From Thermosynechococcus sp. WC_1 (GTDB lineage Bacteria > Cyanobacteriota > Cyanobacteriia > Thermosynechococcales > Thermosynechococcaceae): a stretch of DNA of 42,210 nt. This document shows, in pieces, positions 25,851 to 33,760 of the stretch (its first letter is position 1; every line of letters starts with the position of its first letter). The DNA is taken from contig JAGVDA010000489.1 in NCBI GenBank assembly GCA_020058975.1, forward strand, positions 1 to 42,210, written 5' to 3'. The position numbers were made by a program, and so were the translations under genes. The notes below the pieces were generated by a model. That model was not told where the DNA came from. It searched no databases and saw nothing but the letters and a program-made list of their open reading frames with translations.

Positions 25851-26737
25851 CGCACTATATTTTGAGATGGAGTAAAGACCCTTAATGCCCTTGGCAGTAC
25901 TCGAAAATGAGCTGGTGTAACGGTTGTAATTTCGCCATCAGTATTAATAGACCGTGGTCGCCGCGTCTGCACATAAAATTCTTGTCCTTCCCAAGAATCG
26001 CTCCAGGGCGTAGAAGCATGGTGCCCACGATGCAGCAACGGAAACAACGCCAGCATTTGCCACCAATGCTCTAACCCTAAACTATACAAATCTAAGCGCC
26101 CATCATTAATGGCAGCATCGGGCGCAACCGCCATGCCGCCGCCGTAGAAACGACCATTGCCCACTGCAATCTGAATGGTTTTGACGCGATGGACTTGACC
26201 GTCCGCAAGGCGAATTTCGGCATGGAAGAGGCGACTTTTCCATAGAACCTGAAAGGCGGACACCGCATAGGCTAAAACACCCCAGCGCTTTTTCACCTCT
26301 TTGGTAAGCTGGCGCGTAATCTTAACGCTCAGGCCAAGGCTGGCAACGTTAAAAAAATGCTGTCCATTGACCCAGCCCACGTCAATTTGCTGAGCGTTTC
26401 CCGCTGCAATAACCTGACAAGCTTGGGCAATATCAAGCGGAATTTCTAAGGTTCGCGCTAGGTCGTTAGCTGTGCCCAACGGCAACAGTCCTAAAGGGAG
26501 TTGGGTATCAATCAGACCTGCGATCGCCGCATTAACAGTCCCATCTCCACCCCCAATAATCACCAGATCCACCTTGCCTCTATAACGTCGAATAACGTCA
26601 GAAAGCTGATCGGGAGGCGGCATTTCTTGCTCTAGCAATTCTAGCCCTAGCGATTGAAGCTGCTGACGTGCTGTCGCAACTTGCTGCTTCCCTTTACGCG
26701 CATGATGATTAATGAGCAGCAACGCTTTTTTCGCCAT
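25847..26737 (-). CDS. Diacylglycerol/lipid kinase family protein (YegS-like)
   Basis: 296 residues from the ATG at 26737; a TTG at 26749 is the alternative. DAGK-catalytic family: N-terminal LLINHHARKG, the nucleotide-binding GGGDGTVNAA near 62-71, LGLLPLGTANDLARTL near 82-97, and the C-terminal GNGRFYGGGMAVAPDA and DGRLDLYSL stretches. It would phosphorylate a lipid hydroxyl (diacylglycerol, sphingosine-like or other), acting at the membrane face. Convergent with devA with overlapping stop codons. If the left-hand pathway makes a sphingoid-like base, a lipid kinase next to the exporter is notable, but such kinases are common in cyanobacteria and the link is speculative. Confidence 0.92.
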   Translation of the reverse strand: MAKKALLLINHHARKGKQQVATARQQLQSLGLELLEQEMPPPDQLSDVIRRYRGKVDLVIIGGGDGTVNAAIAGLIDTQLPLGLLPLGTANDLARTLEIPLDIAQACQVIAAGNAQQIDVGWVNGQHFFNVASLGLSVKITRQLTKEVKKRWGVLAYAVSAFQVLWKSRLFHAEIRLADGQVHRVKTIQIAVGNGRFYGGGMAVAPDAAINDGRLDLYSLGLEHWWQMLALFPLLHRGHHASTPWSDSWEGQEFYVQTRRPRSINTDGEITTVTPAHFRVLPRALRVFTPSQNIVR

Positions 26738-26895
26738 GTTAGCAACCAAATTTTGCCTGTTTTTTATACTAAAGAGGGATGCACCTAAACAATCTATTGA
26801 AAAAATGTACTTTCAAATCTCTATCAATTGATTGATTTATGAACTGAACCTAGACGGTAAAAACAGATATGTACGTTACCAAAAGGAAACATCCG

Positions 26896-27432
26896 ATGAA
26901 GGTTAAGCCGTTGACATTTATGAGAGGACAGCTTCGTCGTTTACTGACTGTAGGGGTACTTGTTTTATCCTTTCTGTCGTTGAGCAGCGTCTTTAGCTTC
27001 AATCCCCCTGCTGTAGCTGCATCTCTTTATAGCTCCCCCATTATTGCTGCTTCTAGCATGGTAAATCAAGTCAAAGATCAGGTTGACAGTGCAGACCAGG
27101 CCATGATGAGTGCTAAAGACAAGCTAGATGAAGCTGGTAAAAAGACCAGTAAGAACGCCAAAGATATTGCAGAAAAGGTAAAGGGTAAGGCTCAAAAAGA
27201 TATTGCTAAAACCAAATCTGCTGCAAAGGATGCCCAAGCCGCCGCGGGCACTAAAGCCAAACGTGATATTGCCAAAACACAAGAAGCAGCTGAGAAAACC
27301 AAGGCAACCGTAGTAAGCCGTGCCAAGCAAGATGCAGGCAAAGCTGATAATGCCTTGGAAAAAGCGAGTAATAAAGCCGAAGAATTTGCGTCTAATGCTT
27401 TAGATGCTGCTAAAAATCTGATTGGTCAATAG
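26896..27432 (+). CDS. Secreted Lys/Ala-rich LEA-like protein
   Basis: 178 residues from the ATG at 26896, chosen because AAGGA (26883-26887) is 8 bases upstream; an ATG at 26869 would add 9 residues. A signal peptide covers about residues 1-42 (LLTVGVLVLSFLSLSSVF, likely cleavage at AVAAS). The mature part is a low-complexity, amphipathic-helix sequence of loose 11-14-residue units rich in Lys, Ala, Asp and Glu (KDIAEKVKGKAQKDIAKTK, KRDIAKTQEAAEKTKA), like late-embryogenesis-abundant or apolipoprotein-type stress proteins. A terminator-like hairpin overlaps its stop. Function unknown; envelope or desiccation/cold protection is a guess. Confidence 0.8.
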   Translation: MKVKPLTFMRGQLRRLLTVGVLVLSFLSLSSVFSFNPPAVAASLYSSPIIAASSMVNQVKDQVDSADQAMMSAKDKLDEAGKKTSKNAKDIAEKVKGKAQKDIAKTKSAAKDAQAAAGTKAKRDIAKTQEAAEKTKATVVSRAKQDAGKADNALEKASNKAEEFASNALDAAKNLIGQ

Positions 27433-27448
27433 TTTAGACCAATCGTTT
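27420..27448 (+). terminator. Hairpin terminator overlapping the LEA-like gene stop
   Basis: GATTGGTC (27420-27427) and GACCAATC (27437-27444) form a perfect 8-bp stem with a 9-base loop containing the stop codon TAG (27430-27432), followed by GTTTT. Shape fits an intrinsic terminator, with a short T run. Confidence 0.6.
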
Positions 27449-27528
27449 TAGACACTCACTCAAGTATCTAACGCAATAATCTTCTAATTTCTACGACAAG
27501 TTAAATCCATTTTCTGGAAACATTAAAT

Positions 27529-27888
27529 ATGAAATCTTCCATCGTTGAAAAATTCAAACTTCGTCCTGTTCACTTCGTCGTTACCTTATTTGCCAGTGCG
27601 TTTCTCTTTTTCTCTGGCAGCGTACCAGCATTTGCCTTTGGCGCAGCTTCTAGTAGTCCTACCGACGGCACCGTGCAGCTTGATAAGATTGAACAGCGCG
27701 CTCAAGACGTTGCAGAATCAAAAGTTGCGCCTGGGTCTATAGAAGAAGCCACAGAACGCGCTAAAGGTGGAATCAATGAAGTGCAGGGTGCGGCAGATAA
27801 GGATCAAATGAGCCGTCCCAGCAATTCTCAAAATGCAACCACCGTTAAGGATCAAATTGGTAAGGCATTGAAGAAGGCGACGAAGTAG
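27529..27888 (+). CDS. Small secreted protein, hypothetical
   Basis: 119 residues. Clear signal peptide (FVVTLFASAFLFFSGSVPAFAF, cleavage plausible after AFA near residue 36). The ~80-residue mature part is hydrophilic and helix-prone, rich in Ala, Lys, Gln and Asp (KGGINEVQGAADKDQM, VKDQIGKALKKATK). It resembles the LEA-like neighbour in style and in the basic C-terminal helix, but I cannot show homology by eye. The residue pattern GGINEVQGAADKD recalls CsbD-like stress proteins. It is 96 bases after the neighbour, separated by a hairpin, so probably has its own promoter. Confidence 0.65.
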   Translation: MKSSIVEKFKLRPVHFVVTLFASAFLFFSGSVPAFAFGAASSSPTDGTVQLDKIEQRAQDVAESKVAPGSIEEATERAKGGINEVQGAADKDQMSRPSNSQNATTVKDQIGKALKKATK

Positions 27889-27970
27889 ACAGCAAATTCA
27901 AGGCATTCTGATTCTATTGACTTCTACATCGTAGATTTCTGCGGTTAGTCATAGATTCTCTGTATCCCAC

Positions 27971-28024
27971 AAAAAGCAGTTTAGTCGCGATAGACATTGA
28001 TTTATCCGGCCTAGGCTGCTTTTT
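27971..28024 (-). terminator. Possible terminator of the ccm operon
   Basis: Inverted repeat AAAAAGCAG (27971-27979) and CTGCTTTTT (28016-28024), with outer CCCAC (27966-27970) and GTGGG (28030-28034). It starts about 20 bases past the ccmO stop. The 36-base loop is long for an intrinsic terminator, so this is tentative. Confidence 0.4.
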
Positions 28025-28052
28025 AGATTGTGGGCAAAGCTTAAACGAGGGG

Positions 28053-28796
28053 TTAAGAAAGCTCTTTCTCAATCGAAAGCGGCACGTCTTTGAGATTAGA
28101 CAACTCAACTAACTCTCGTTCTTTCGTCTTAATTTTAAGTGGAATGCTAAGTGGCTCAGGCTGCTCTAGCCAACAGCTTGCAATCGGCAGCGTCTGTTCT
28201 AAATCTTCCAGCGGCCTAGGAATCACCATCACGGCATTTAGCTCACCAATACGCTCCGCCTCATGCATCCCAGCTTCGATCGCCATTGCTACGTTGGCAA
28301 CCGAACCGCGAATAATCACGGTACATAGCCCAGCCCCAATGGTTTCATAGGCCGAAAGCTGCACTTCAGCAGACTTCAGCATCATATCCGCTGCCCCCAC
28401 CATTGCAGGAAATCCGCGCGTTTCGAGTAGGCCGATCGCCAGATTACTGAGCTTACTCACTGCGCCATTTTGAGCCAACTGCATCATCCGAGCGCTGATG
28501 GGCAATACCGCCTCTAGATTGGGTAACGGTCTTGCCAAAGTCAGGCTAGAAACATACTGACCAAACTTTCTGGCAGTCTCTTCGCCCACCTGTACTGCCA
28601 GACGCACATCGGCAATGCCGCCCCGCACGATCGCCGTACAAAAGCCACTGCCCGTCTTCTCATAGCCAACCAGCGTTACGCCAGCAGACTTCAGCATCAT
28701 GTCTGCGGTACCCACAATAGCGGGAAAGCTTTGGGTAGAAACTAAGCCCAGCGCAGTTTCCCGAAGGGGATTGCGAGGTGTTCGGGCTGCTCGCAT
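28053..28796 (-). CDS. ccmO: CcmO, tandem BMC-domain carboxysome shell protein
   Basis: 247 residues from the ATG at 28796, which has GAGG 6 bases upstream; a TTG at 28808 is the alternative. Two BMC (Pfam 00936) domains in tandem: the first with ALGLVSTQSFPAIVGTADMM and TGSGFCTAIVRGGIADV, the second with AIGLLETRGFPAMVGAADMM and IGAGLCTVIIRGSVANV, joined by a short linker. A tandem BMC protein of this kind forms trimers with pseudo-hexameric symmetry in the beta-carboxysome facet. The C-terminal tail of ~45 residues lies beyond the second domain. It is the last gene of the ccm operon, 61 bases after ccmN. Confidence 0.95.
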   Translation of the reverse strand: MRAARTPRNPLRETALGLVSTQSFPAIVGTADMMLKSAGVTLVGYEKTGSGFCTAIVRGGIADVRLAVQVGEETARKFGQYVSSLTLARPLPNLEAVLPISARMMQLAQNGAVSKLSNLAIGLLETRGFPAMVGAADMMLKSAEVQLSAYETIGAGLCTVIIRGSVANVAMAIEAGMHEAERIGELNAVMVIPRPLEDLEQTLPIASCWLEQPEPLSIPLKIKTKERELVELSNLKDVPLSIEKELS

Positions 28797-28857
28797 TGGC
28801 GACCTCAATCGTTATGTCTCCTCTATACTTTAGCCGCACATCTCTAAAACTGAATCC

Positions 28858-29622
28858 TCAAGAATCGGGAGATGGCGACACTGAACGGCTGCGATTGGGC
28901 AAAAGCGTAGACAGCAAATCATGAACGTAGGCTTGCCCATGCACGACGTTAGGGGTTTTCTCTACGGCCTTTTCCGTTACATCGGTGCCAGCATTGCTTT
29001 CTGTAGGTTGGCTGAAGCTAACCGTAGGACTGTCAGGGTACTTGAAAGGGTTAGAGCCAATATGTGAGCTTTCTGGATACTTAAAGGAATTAAAATCACT
29101 ACTCTCGTTTACTGGCGGCGGCGCAGAGAAATTGGTAGGTTCTGGTATGGACTGGGCAGCCCCCCAAGGGTCGGGCAACGGATCTAAGGCTTGTGGTTCT
29201 GGGGGTTGTGGTTCTGGTGTCGCTTCAGCAATTATAGGTTGGGTCAGTGCCTCCGCTTCAGGCTGGGTCTGACGGCTGCTGTCACCCAACATAGAACCTG
29301 ACGGAACCAATGCCTTTGCTTCTACCGAAGTATTGAACAGCGTACATTGCGACCCAATGCAGGCACTGGAGCCAATGATGCCAGCGCCAACCATTAGCAC
29401 CCCTGCGCCTAAACTTGCGCCTTCTTGAATCTCTAAAATTCCATCGCAAGAATGTAAAACAGCGCCCATGCCAATGCAAACCCCTGCCGCAATGATAATG
29501 CTGCTGCCTGGGGATGCCTGAAGGAGAACACCAGGGGCGATCGCCGCGTTCGGATGAATGGTCACATCACCACTGATGTAAACCTGAGAATCATGCATGG
29601 CCTGAAGCGGCGGCAAATACAC
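28858..29622 (-). CDS. ccmN: CcmN, carboxysome core-to-shell adaptor
   Basis: 254 residues from the GTG at 29622 (starting YLPPLQ, as in CcmN proteins), with AGAGG 11 bases upstream; a TTG three codons earlier is possible. Residues ~10-120 form a left-handed beta-helix of hexapeptide repeats (VTIHPNAAIAPGV, ASLGAGVLMVGAGIIGSSACIGSQC) that binds CcmM. A Pro/Ser/Glu-rich linker follows, with two near-repeats (FNSFKYPES and SNPFKYPDS). The C-terminal amphipathic encapsulation peptide, HGQAYVHDLLSTLLPNRSR, recruits the shell protein CcmK. It is 236 bases after ccmM. Confidence 0.93.
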   Translation of the reverse strand: MYLPPLQAMHDSQVYISGDVTIHPNAAIAPGVLLQASPGSSIIIAAGVCIGMGAVLHSCDGILEIQEGASLGAGVLMVGAGIIGSSACIGSQCTLFNTSVEAKALVPSGSMLGDSSRQTQPEAEALTQPIIAEATPEPQPPEPQALDPLPDPWGAAQSIPEPTNFSAPPPVNESSDFNSFKYPESSHIGSNPFKYPDSPTVSFSQPTESNAGTDVTEKAVEKTPNVVHGQAYVHDLLSTLLPNRSRSVSPSPDS

Positions 29623-29867
29623 AGATATCAAAACCTCTAAAAAGACTGTTCCAAAACCAAGGCACTACGCCCGATCCAGTTTAGAGAACAGCTTAAAAAC
29701 TATGGTGCAGCATAACGGATGGAATAATCCGTAGACAAATCGTTAAAGCGAAGATTGTACGAATCGAAAACTACACAACATCTATTGAGAAAGGGAGCGC
29801 GAGTAAAGCAGCCAGATAAGCACCGCTTTCTAGGGCAGAATTACCCGCCCCCCATTCTATTCACAAA

Positions 29868-31943
29868 TCAACTAGGGCGCTGAATCACAGCCTCAAGAAC
29901 CCGTCGCTTCGCCTTGGTGTCAATCCCAATCACGCGGACATACTCACCCGCATGTTCAGCGATGCAAGATTCCAGGGCGCGGAACACTTCCGCCTCACGA
30001 GTGGTTGAGATGGGCGCACAGCTATGCCAAGCATTGGCTCGGAATCGGCGCTTATCGGCATGTTCTGTGGCAATTTGGTGCCCCTGAGCCAACAGTTGAC
30101 GTACCTGACTCACCACCTCCGAAGCCAGCGGTCCTCCAGAACCAGATCGGGCTGCGGGCGGCGCAGAAGATGAATGCGCTGAAGCCGCTGGTGCTGAATA
30201 AGAGGCAGCGGCTGGCTTACCGTTGCTCTTGTCATCGGGTCGCTGCACCACCAGTTCTAACACGCGACGCTTTGCCTTCGCATCAATGCCCACGAGCCGA
30301 ACGTATTCGCCAGGGTGTTGAGCAATAATGGCGTTAATTTCAGAAATCGCGTCACCGTCTCGGCGAGCCGTGACAGACTTGCCGCTTGTCCAGGCACTCG
30401 CGCGGAATCGTCGCTTATCGGCATGTTCTGTCCCAATCTGAAAGCCCTGGGCTAATAGGCTATGAACATGGCCTGCAACATCAGAACCCACCACAGCACT
30501 TGTGCCGCCAGCCGCAGGTCTATGAGCATTCGCAGGAGCGGAGTAGCCAGAGCTGCTATTGCTGCTGCTAGCAGCTGACGATGTGCCGCCGCCGCTGCCA
30601 TTGCTACCGTCAGCACGCTGCACCACTAATTCCAAAACGCGACGCTTGGCCTTGGGGTCAATACCCACCAGCCGAACGTATTCACCAGGGTGTTGAGCAA
30701 TAATGGCGTTAATTTCTGAAATCGCGTCACTATCTCGGCGAGCCGTTATAGACTTACCGCTTGTCCAGGCACCAGCCCGGAACCGACGCTTGTCTGCATA
30801 TTCTGTCCCAATGTGGTAGCCCTGAGATAGGAGGTGACGGACATGTCCCACAACATCAGCGCCTGCGGGTGCAGCGCTTTGACCTTGAGCTGCCTTTGGA
30901 GCCGATGCGGCAGAGTTAGCAACCCGACGAGGAGATGGGGCGATGCCGCTCTTGCCATCGGGTCGCTGAATCACCAGTTCGGCAACGCGACGTTTTGCTT
31001 TGGTGTCGATGCCCACGATGCGCACATAATCACCCGCATGTTCTGCCATGCAGGCTTCTAAAGCCGCCAATACTTCTGGCTCACGGCTGGCTGAAATGGG
31101 CTTGCAGCTCGTCCAAGCGCTGGCGCGAAACCGGCGTTGGTCGGCGTGTTCTGTGCCAATGCGATAGCCCTGAATGAGGAGCTGTCGCACCTGCTCTACG
31201 GCATCAGCACTGAGATAATTCGTTCCTATTGCCACGGCGGCAGATCCTCCATTAACGTGAGTTCCATTTCCAGCAGCCTCATTCCGAATCGGGACTGGTT
31301 TAGCGGTGCCTTTTTGAGCAGGCGCTTCCCGAATGGGTCTGATGCACTCAATATCATCGGCGCAGCGGTAGCCCGAGCGCAAAGACTGATTAATGCCAAT
31401 CACATGACTGGCAAACTCTACATCAGCAGCCTGGACGTTGGGCAGACGATCTGCCTGCTGCTGTGTAGTAATAACTGCCCCAGAGGGCACGTACTTACCT
31501 GGCGGAATTTCTACATCCTGAATCAGAGCGTGCATCATCACAATGCAGCCTTTATTGACCCGTGCGTTAAAAACCGTCGAGCGAAACCCAATAAAACAGT
31601 TATCACCCACATAGGCTGGCCCATGAATGAGCGCCATGTGAGTAATGGAGGTGCTACCGCCAACCCAAACTGAATAGTCTTTTCCATCGTCCCCGATGAC
31701 GCGACCTTGCTCTAGCCCATGAATCACTACTCCATCCTGGATGTTGGTTCGTGCGCCAATAGAGAAGGGAGTCCCTTCGTCGGCACGAATTGAGGTTCCA
31801 GGGGCAATCATGACGTTTTCGCCAATACGCACGTCGCCAATGACGTTGATATCGGAATAAACGTAGGCCGAGGAGTGAATTTGAGGTTTAGATAAGCTCT
31901 TAGACCAAGGTGTCGGGGGAGCCGCAAGGCCACGGACAACCAT
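29868..31943 (-). CDS. ccmM: CcmM, carboxysome scaffold: gamma-carbonic anhydrase domain plus four SSUL repeats
   Basis: 691 residues; AGGAG stands 7 bases before the ATG. Residues ~20-205 are a gamma-carbonic anhydrase-like beta-helix with the zinc His triad His75, His102 and His107. Cys194 and Cys200 (YRCADDIEC) match the disulfide known to be needed for carbonic anhydrase activity in thermophilic CcmM. Four Rubisco small-subunit-like modules follow, separated by Ser/Ala/Gly-rich linkers, each with a core such as [20 protein letters not shown] and AW(T/H)S. Modules 1 and 4 carry a Cys in the (T/H)SC motif, while 2 and 3 read TSGKS. Modules 2 and 3 are nearly identical, pointing to recent duplication. 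CcmM nucleates Rubisco into the carboxysome core. An internal start is described separately. Confidence 0.97.
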   Translation of the reverse strand: MVVRGLAAPPTPWSKSLSKPQIHSSAYVYSDINVIGDVRIGENVMIAPGTSIRADEGTPFSIGARTNIQDGVVIHGLEQGRVIGDDGKDYSVWVGGSTSITHMALIHGPAYVGDNCFIGFRSTVFNARVNKGCIVMMHALIQDVEIPPGKYVPSGAVITTQQQADRLPNVQAADVEFASHVIGINQSLRSGYRCADDIECIRPIREAPAQKGTAKPVPIRNEAAGNGTHVNGGSAAVAIGTNYLSADAVEQVRQLLIQGYRIGTEHADQRRFRASAWTSCKPISASREPEVLAALEACMAEHAGDYVRIVGIDTKAKRRVAELVIQRPDGKSGIAPSPRRVANSAASAPKAAQGQSAAPAGADVVGHVRHLLSQGYHIGTEYADKRRFRAGAWTSGKSITARRDSDAISEINAIIAQHPGEYVRLVGIDPKAKRRVLELVVQRADGSNGSGGGTSSAASSSNSSSGYSAPANAHRPAAGGTSAVVGSDVAGHVHSLLAQGFQIGTEHADKRRFRASAWTSGKSVTARRDGDAISEINAIIAQHPGEYVRLVGIDAKAKRRVLELVVQRPDDKSNGKPAAASYSAPAASAHSSSAPPAARSGSGGPLASEVVSQVRQLLAQGHQIATEHADKRRFRANAWHSCAPISTTREAEVFRALESCIAEHAGEYVRVIGIDTKAKRRVLEAVIQRPS
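31233..31250 (-). promoter_or_regulatory. Internal ribosome binding site and GTG start for short CcmM
   Basis: On the minus strand GGAGG (31250-31246) precedes an in-frame GTG (31235-31233) by 10 bases. The GTG is codon 237, in the linker just before the first SSUL module. Starting here gives a 455-residue protein with only the four SSUL modules, the equivalent of the short CcmM isoform (M35) known in Synechococcus elongatus. Confidence 0.75.
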
Positions 31944-32076
31944 GAATAATCTCCTGACTGAATCTTAAAACTCAGTTTGTAGTGGGAATTGACTGCTTAC
32001 GCAGGAAACTACGTGTTAAAGCACCCAAAAAGGCCATCTTAAAGACGGCAAGGCTGGATAAAAAACGAAGCAAAGG

Positions 32077-32376
32077 CTAGTACTGGTCTTTTTTGCTGTA
32101 GAGCTGACGATTATCGAGGCTAACGGTGTCAATGATGCCAACCACTAAAGCGTCTAAAGGTCGCTTTTCGTAACCTGGGAGCTGACGCGCTGCGCTACCG
32201 CGACTCACCAAAACCCATTCATTAACACCTGCCCCAACGCAATCAGCCGCAACTTCATATTTGGGAAGAAGCTGACCTTCTTCATCAATAAGCTGCACCA
32301 GTATGAACTTAACGCCCATGAGGCTTTGTTCTTTCTGGGTACTTACAACGGTGCCGCGAACCTGAGCAATTTGCAT
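32077..32376 (-). CDS. ccmL: CcmL, pentameric carboxysome vertex protein
   Basis: 99 residues, typical for the EutN/CcmL (BMC-P) family: MQIAQVRGTVVSTQKEQSLMGVKFILVQLID at the N-terminus, VGAGVNEWVLVSRGSAARQLPG in the centre, and the closing VVGIIDTVSLDNRQLYSKKDQY. Pentamers cap the twelve vertices of the carboxysome shell. It begins 6 bases after the ccmK stop upstream and is 133 bases before ccmM, consistent with one operon. Confidence 0.97.
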   Translation of the reverse strand: MQIAQVRGTVVSTQKEQSLMGVKFILVQLIDEEGQLLPKYEVAADCVGAGVNEWVLVSRGSAARQLPGYEKRPLDALVVGIIDTVSLDNRQLYSKKDQY

Positions 32377-32382
32377 TGAAGG

Positions 32383-32724
32383 TTACGGTCTGCCGATGGG
32401 GCGAATGCCTTGGACGCTTTCGCGGAACTGCTCAACGTCTTCGGTGTAGCGGATAGGCAGCACGTACTCTAGGTTTTCGTGGGGGCGCGCAATGATGTGG
32501 GTAGACAATACTTGCCCACCATTGACGCGGCGCACGTTGTCAATGCCAGCGGCGACGGAAGCCTGCACTTCAGACACATCACCCCGCACAATGACGGTGA
32601 CGCGACCACTTCCAATTTTTTCGTAGCCCACCAGCGTGACGCGGGCGGCTTTTACCATTGCATCGGCTGCTTCTACAACAGCGGGAAACCCTAGGGTTTC
32701 AACCATGCCAACTGCGATCGCCAT
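32383..32724 (-). CDS. ccmK1: CcmK carboxysome hexamer shell protein (second copy, CcmK1-like)
   Basis: 113 residues from the ATG at 32724, with GGAG 9 bases upstream; the frame extends to a TTG at 32739. Single BMC domain: [34 protein letters not shown], pore loop KIGSG, and [16 protein letters not shown]. It is almost identical to the upstream CcmK in the first 95 residues; differences cluster around [11 protein letters not shown] and in a longer C-terminal tail ([12 protein letters not shown]). Assignment as K1 rather than K2 is by position and tail length. It forms the hexagonal shell facets with central pores. Confidence 0.93.
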   Translation of the reverse strand: MAIAVGMVETLGFPAVVEAADAMVKAARVTLVGYEKIGSGRVTVIVRGDVSEVQASVAAGIDNVRRVNGGQVLSTHIIARPHENLEYVLPIRYTEDVEQFRESVQGIRPIGRP

Positions 32725-32781
32725 AACATTATTCTCCAAAAATTAAAAAGACAAACTTTGAAAACCTAGCCATCTAAAACC

Positions 32782-33090
32782 TTAGGTTCTAAACTGCTCA
32801 ACGTCTTCGGTGTAGCGAATGGGCAGCACATACTCTAGGTTTTCGTGGGGGCGCGCAATGATGTGCGTTGAAAGCACTTCTCCACCATTGACCCGCTTTG
32901 CAGACTCAACCCCTGCGGCAACAGAAGCCTGAACCTCAGACACATCTCCTCGCACGATCACGGTAACGCGACCACTGCCGATCTTTTCGTAGCCCACCAG
33001 CGTCACCCGCGCTGCCTTAACCATTGCGTCCGCTGCTTCTACAACAGCAGGAAAGCCTTTGGTTTCAATCATTCCAACCGCAATCGGCAT
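32782..33090 (-). CDS. ccmK2: CcmK carboxysome hexamer shell protein (first copy, CcmK2-like)
   Basis: 102 residues, the standard CcmK2 length. BMC domain with [40 protein letters not shown] (read across two conserved blocks), [14 protein letters not shown] and a tail ending EDVEQFRT. First gene of the ccm operon; AGGAG at the expected distance before the ATG (GTTAGGAGAGTGTTATG). The gap to the next ccmK is 57 bases. Paired near-identical CcmK hexamers make up most of the beta-carboxysome facets and can form heterohexamers or mixed layers. Confidence 0.96.
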   Translation of the reverse strand: MPIAVGMIETKGFPAVVEAADAMVKAARVTLVGYEKIGSGRVTVIVRGDVSEVQASVAAGVESAKRVNGGEVLSTHIIARPHENLEYVLPIRYTEDVEQFRT

Positions 33091-33760
33091 AACACTCTCC
33101 TAACGTAATTCCTAACGTAAAATTGATCGCTTCACCTTTGATTAGGACTCAAGGAGCCACCCTTCGCTCGTTTTTGCACGGGGATGCTCATCGTTCTATG
33201 TCATAAAGGCTTTCAGGCTTATGAAACTAAGAATAGAGTTGCTGTGCTCCTTTTGACAATATAAGTTTCAATGATAGTTTCAAATTTAAGACATTAGCTC
33301 AGCTAATAGTCTCTTGCGAAGAGACTTGCTCCAAACTTAGCCCACTGAAACCGATCTAGAAACCGCTAGTGCCCCTTTATAAAAATATTATTAAACGGGT
33401 CTCATAAGTAAGAATCAGAGAAACGATTGATCATTTTTTATGAGATGGCTCTTTTCTTCGGTATCGTTGCGGTCTAAGCTGAGATTTAATCATTGGACTT
33501 GTAGCGATCAAAAGTAAAGATCTAAAAAATCCGCTTATTCGCTGAAATGCTTATTCAGCATGATGTTTAGCGATTGAGGCTTTGTGTGGCGGCAAAGAAC
33601 ATCGTGACTCCGTTAATGGGGTAGCCATAAATTTTAAGGTGCTTTCAATGAGGCTCATAAGCTGTTGTACCTACGACTGATGCAGCAATGAGTGCCTTAA
33701 AATTGGAATTAAGTTTTGTAAATAACTCGGTTAGGGCGGCGATCGCAATGGAACGTTCCC
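33091..33760. promoter_or_regulatory. Divergent control region between the ccm and ndhF3 operons
   Basis: 670 bases with promoters for two operons induced by low inorganic carbon in other cyanobacteria. Two adjacent palindromes lie at 33293-33326. I found no exact match to the published CcmR/NdhR site (TCAATG-N10-ATCAAT). A HIP1 octamer is just upstream of ndhF3 (33740-33747). No ORF or RNA gene was recognised. Confidence 0.55.
33293..33326. repeat. Two abutting palindromes in the ccm/ndhF3 control region
   Basis: ATTAGCTCAGCTAAT (33293-33307, 7-bp arms) is followed with no gap by AGTCTCTTGCGAAGAGACT (33308-33326, 8-bp arms, 3-base loop). Both are perfect. They lie about 200 bases before ccmK and about 430 bases before ndhF3. 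Confidence 0.75.

Noticed and set aside
31137-31673. 178-residue plus-strand ORF opposite ccmM
   Set aside because: Lies wholly antisense to the well-supported ccmM frame, and its translation shows no recognisable domain.
29868-31943. Direct repeats in ccmM as a CRISPR array
   Set aside because: The repeats are in-frame protein modules (SSUL domains) of about 110-120 residues, not short repeats with unique spacers. No CRISPR array was seen anywhere in the window.
33490-33512. CcmR/NdhR-like site TCATTG...ATCAAA upstream of ndhF3
   Set aside because: Spacing is 11 rather than 10 bases and both half sites deviate, so it is not better than chance.
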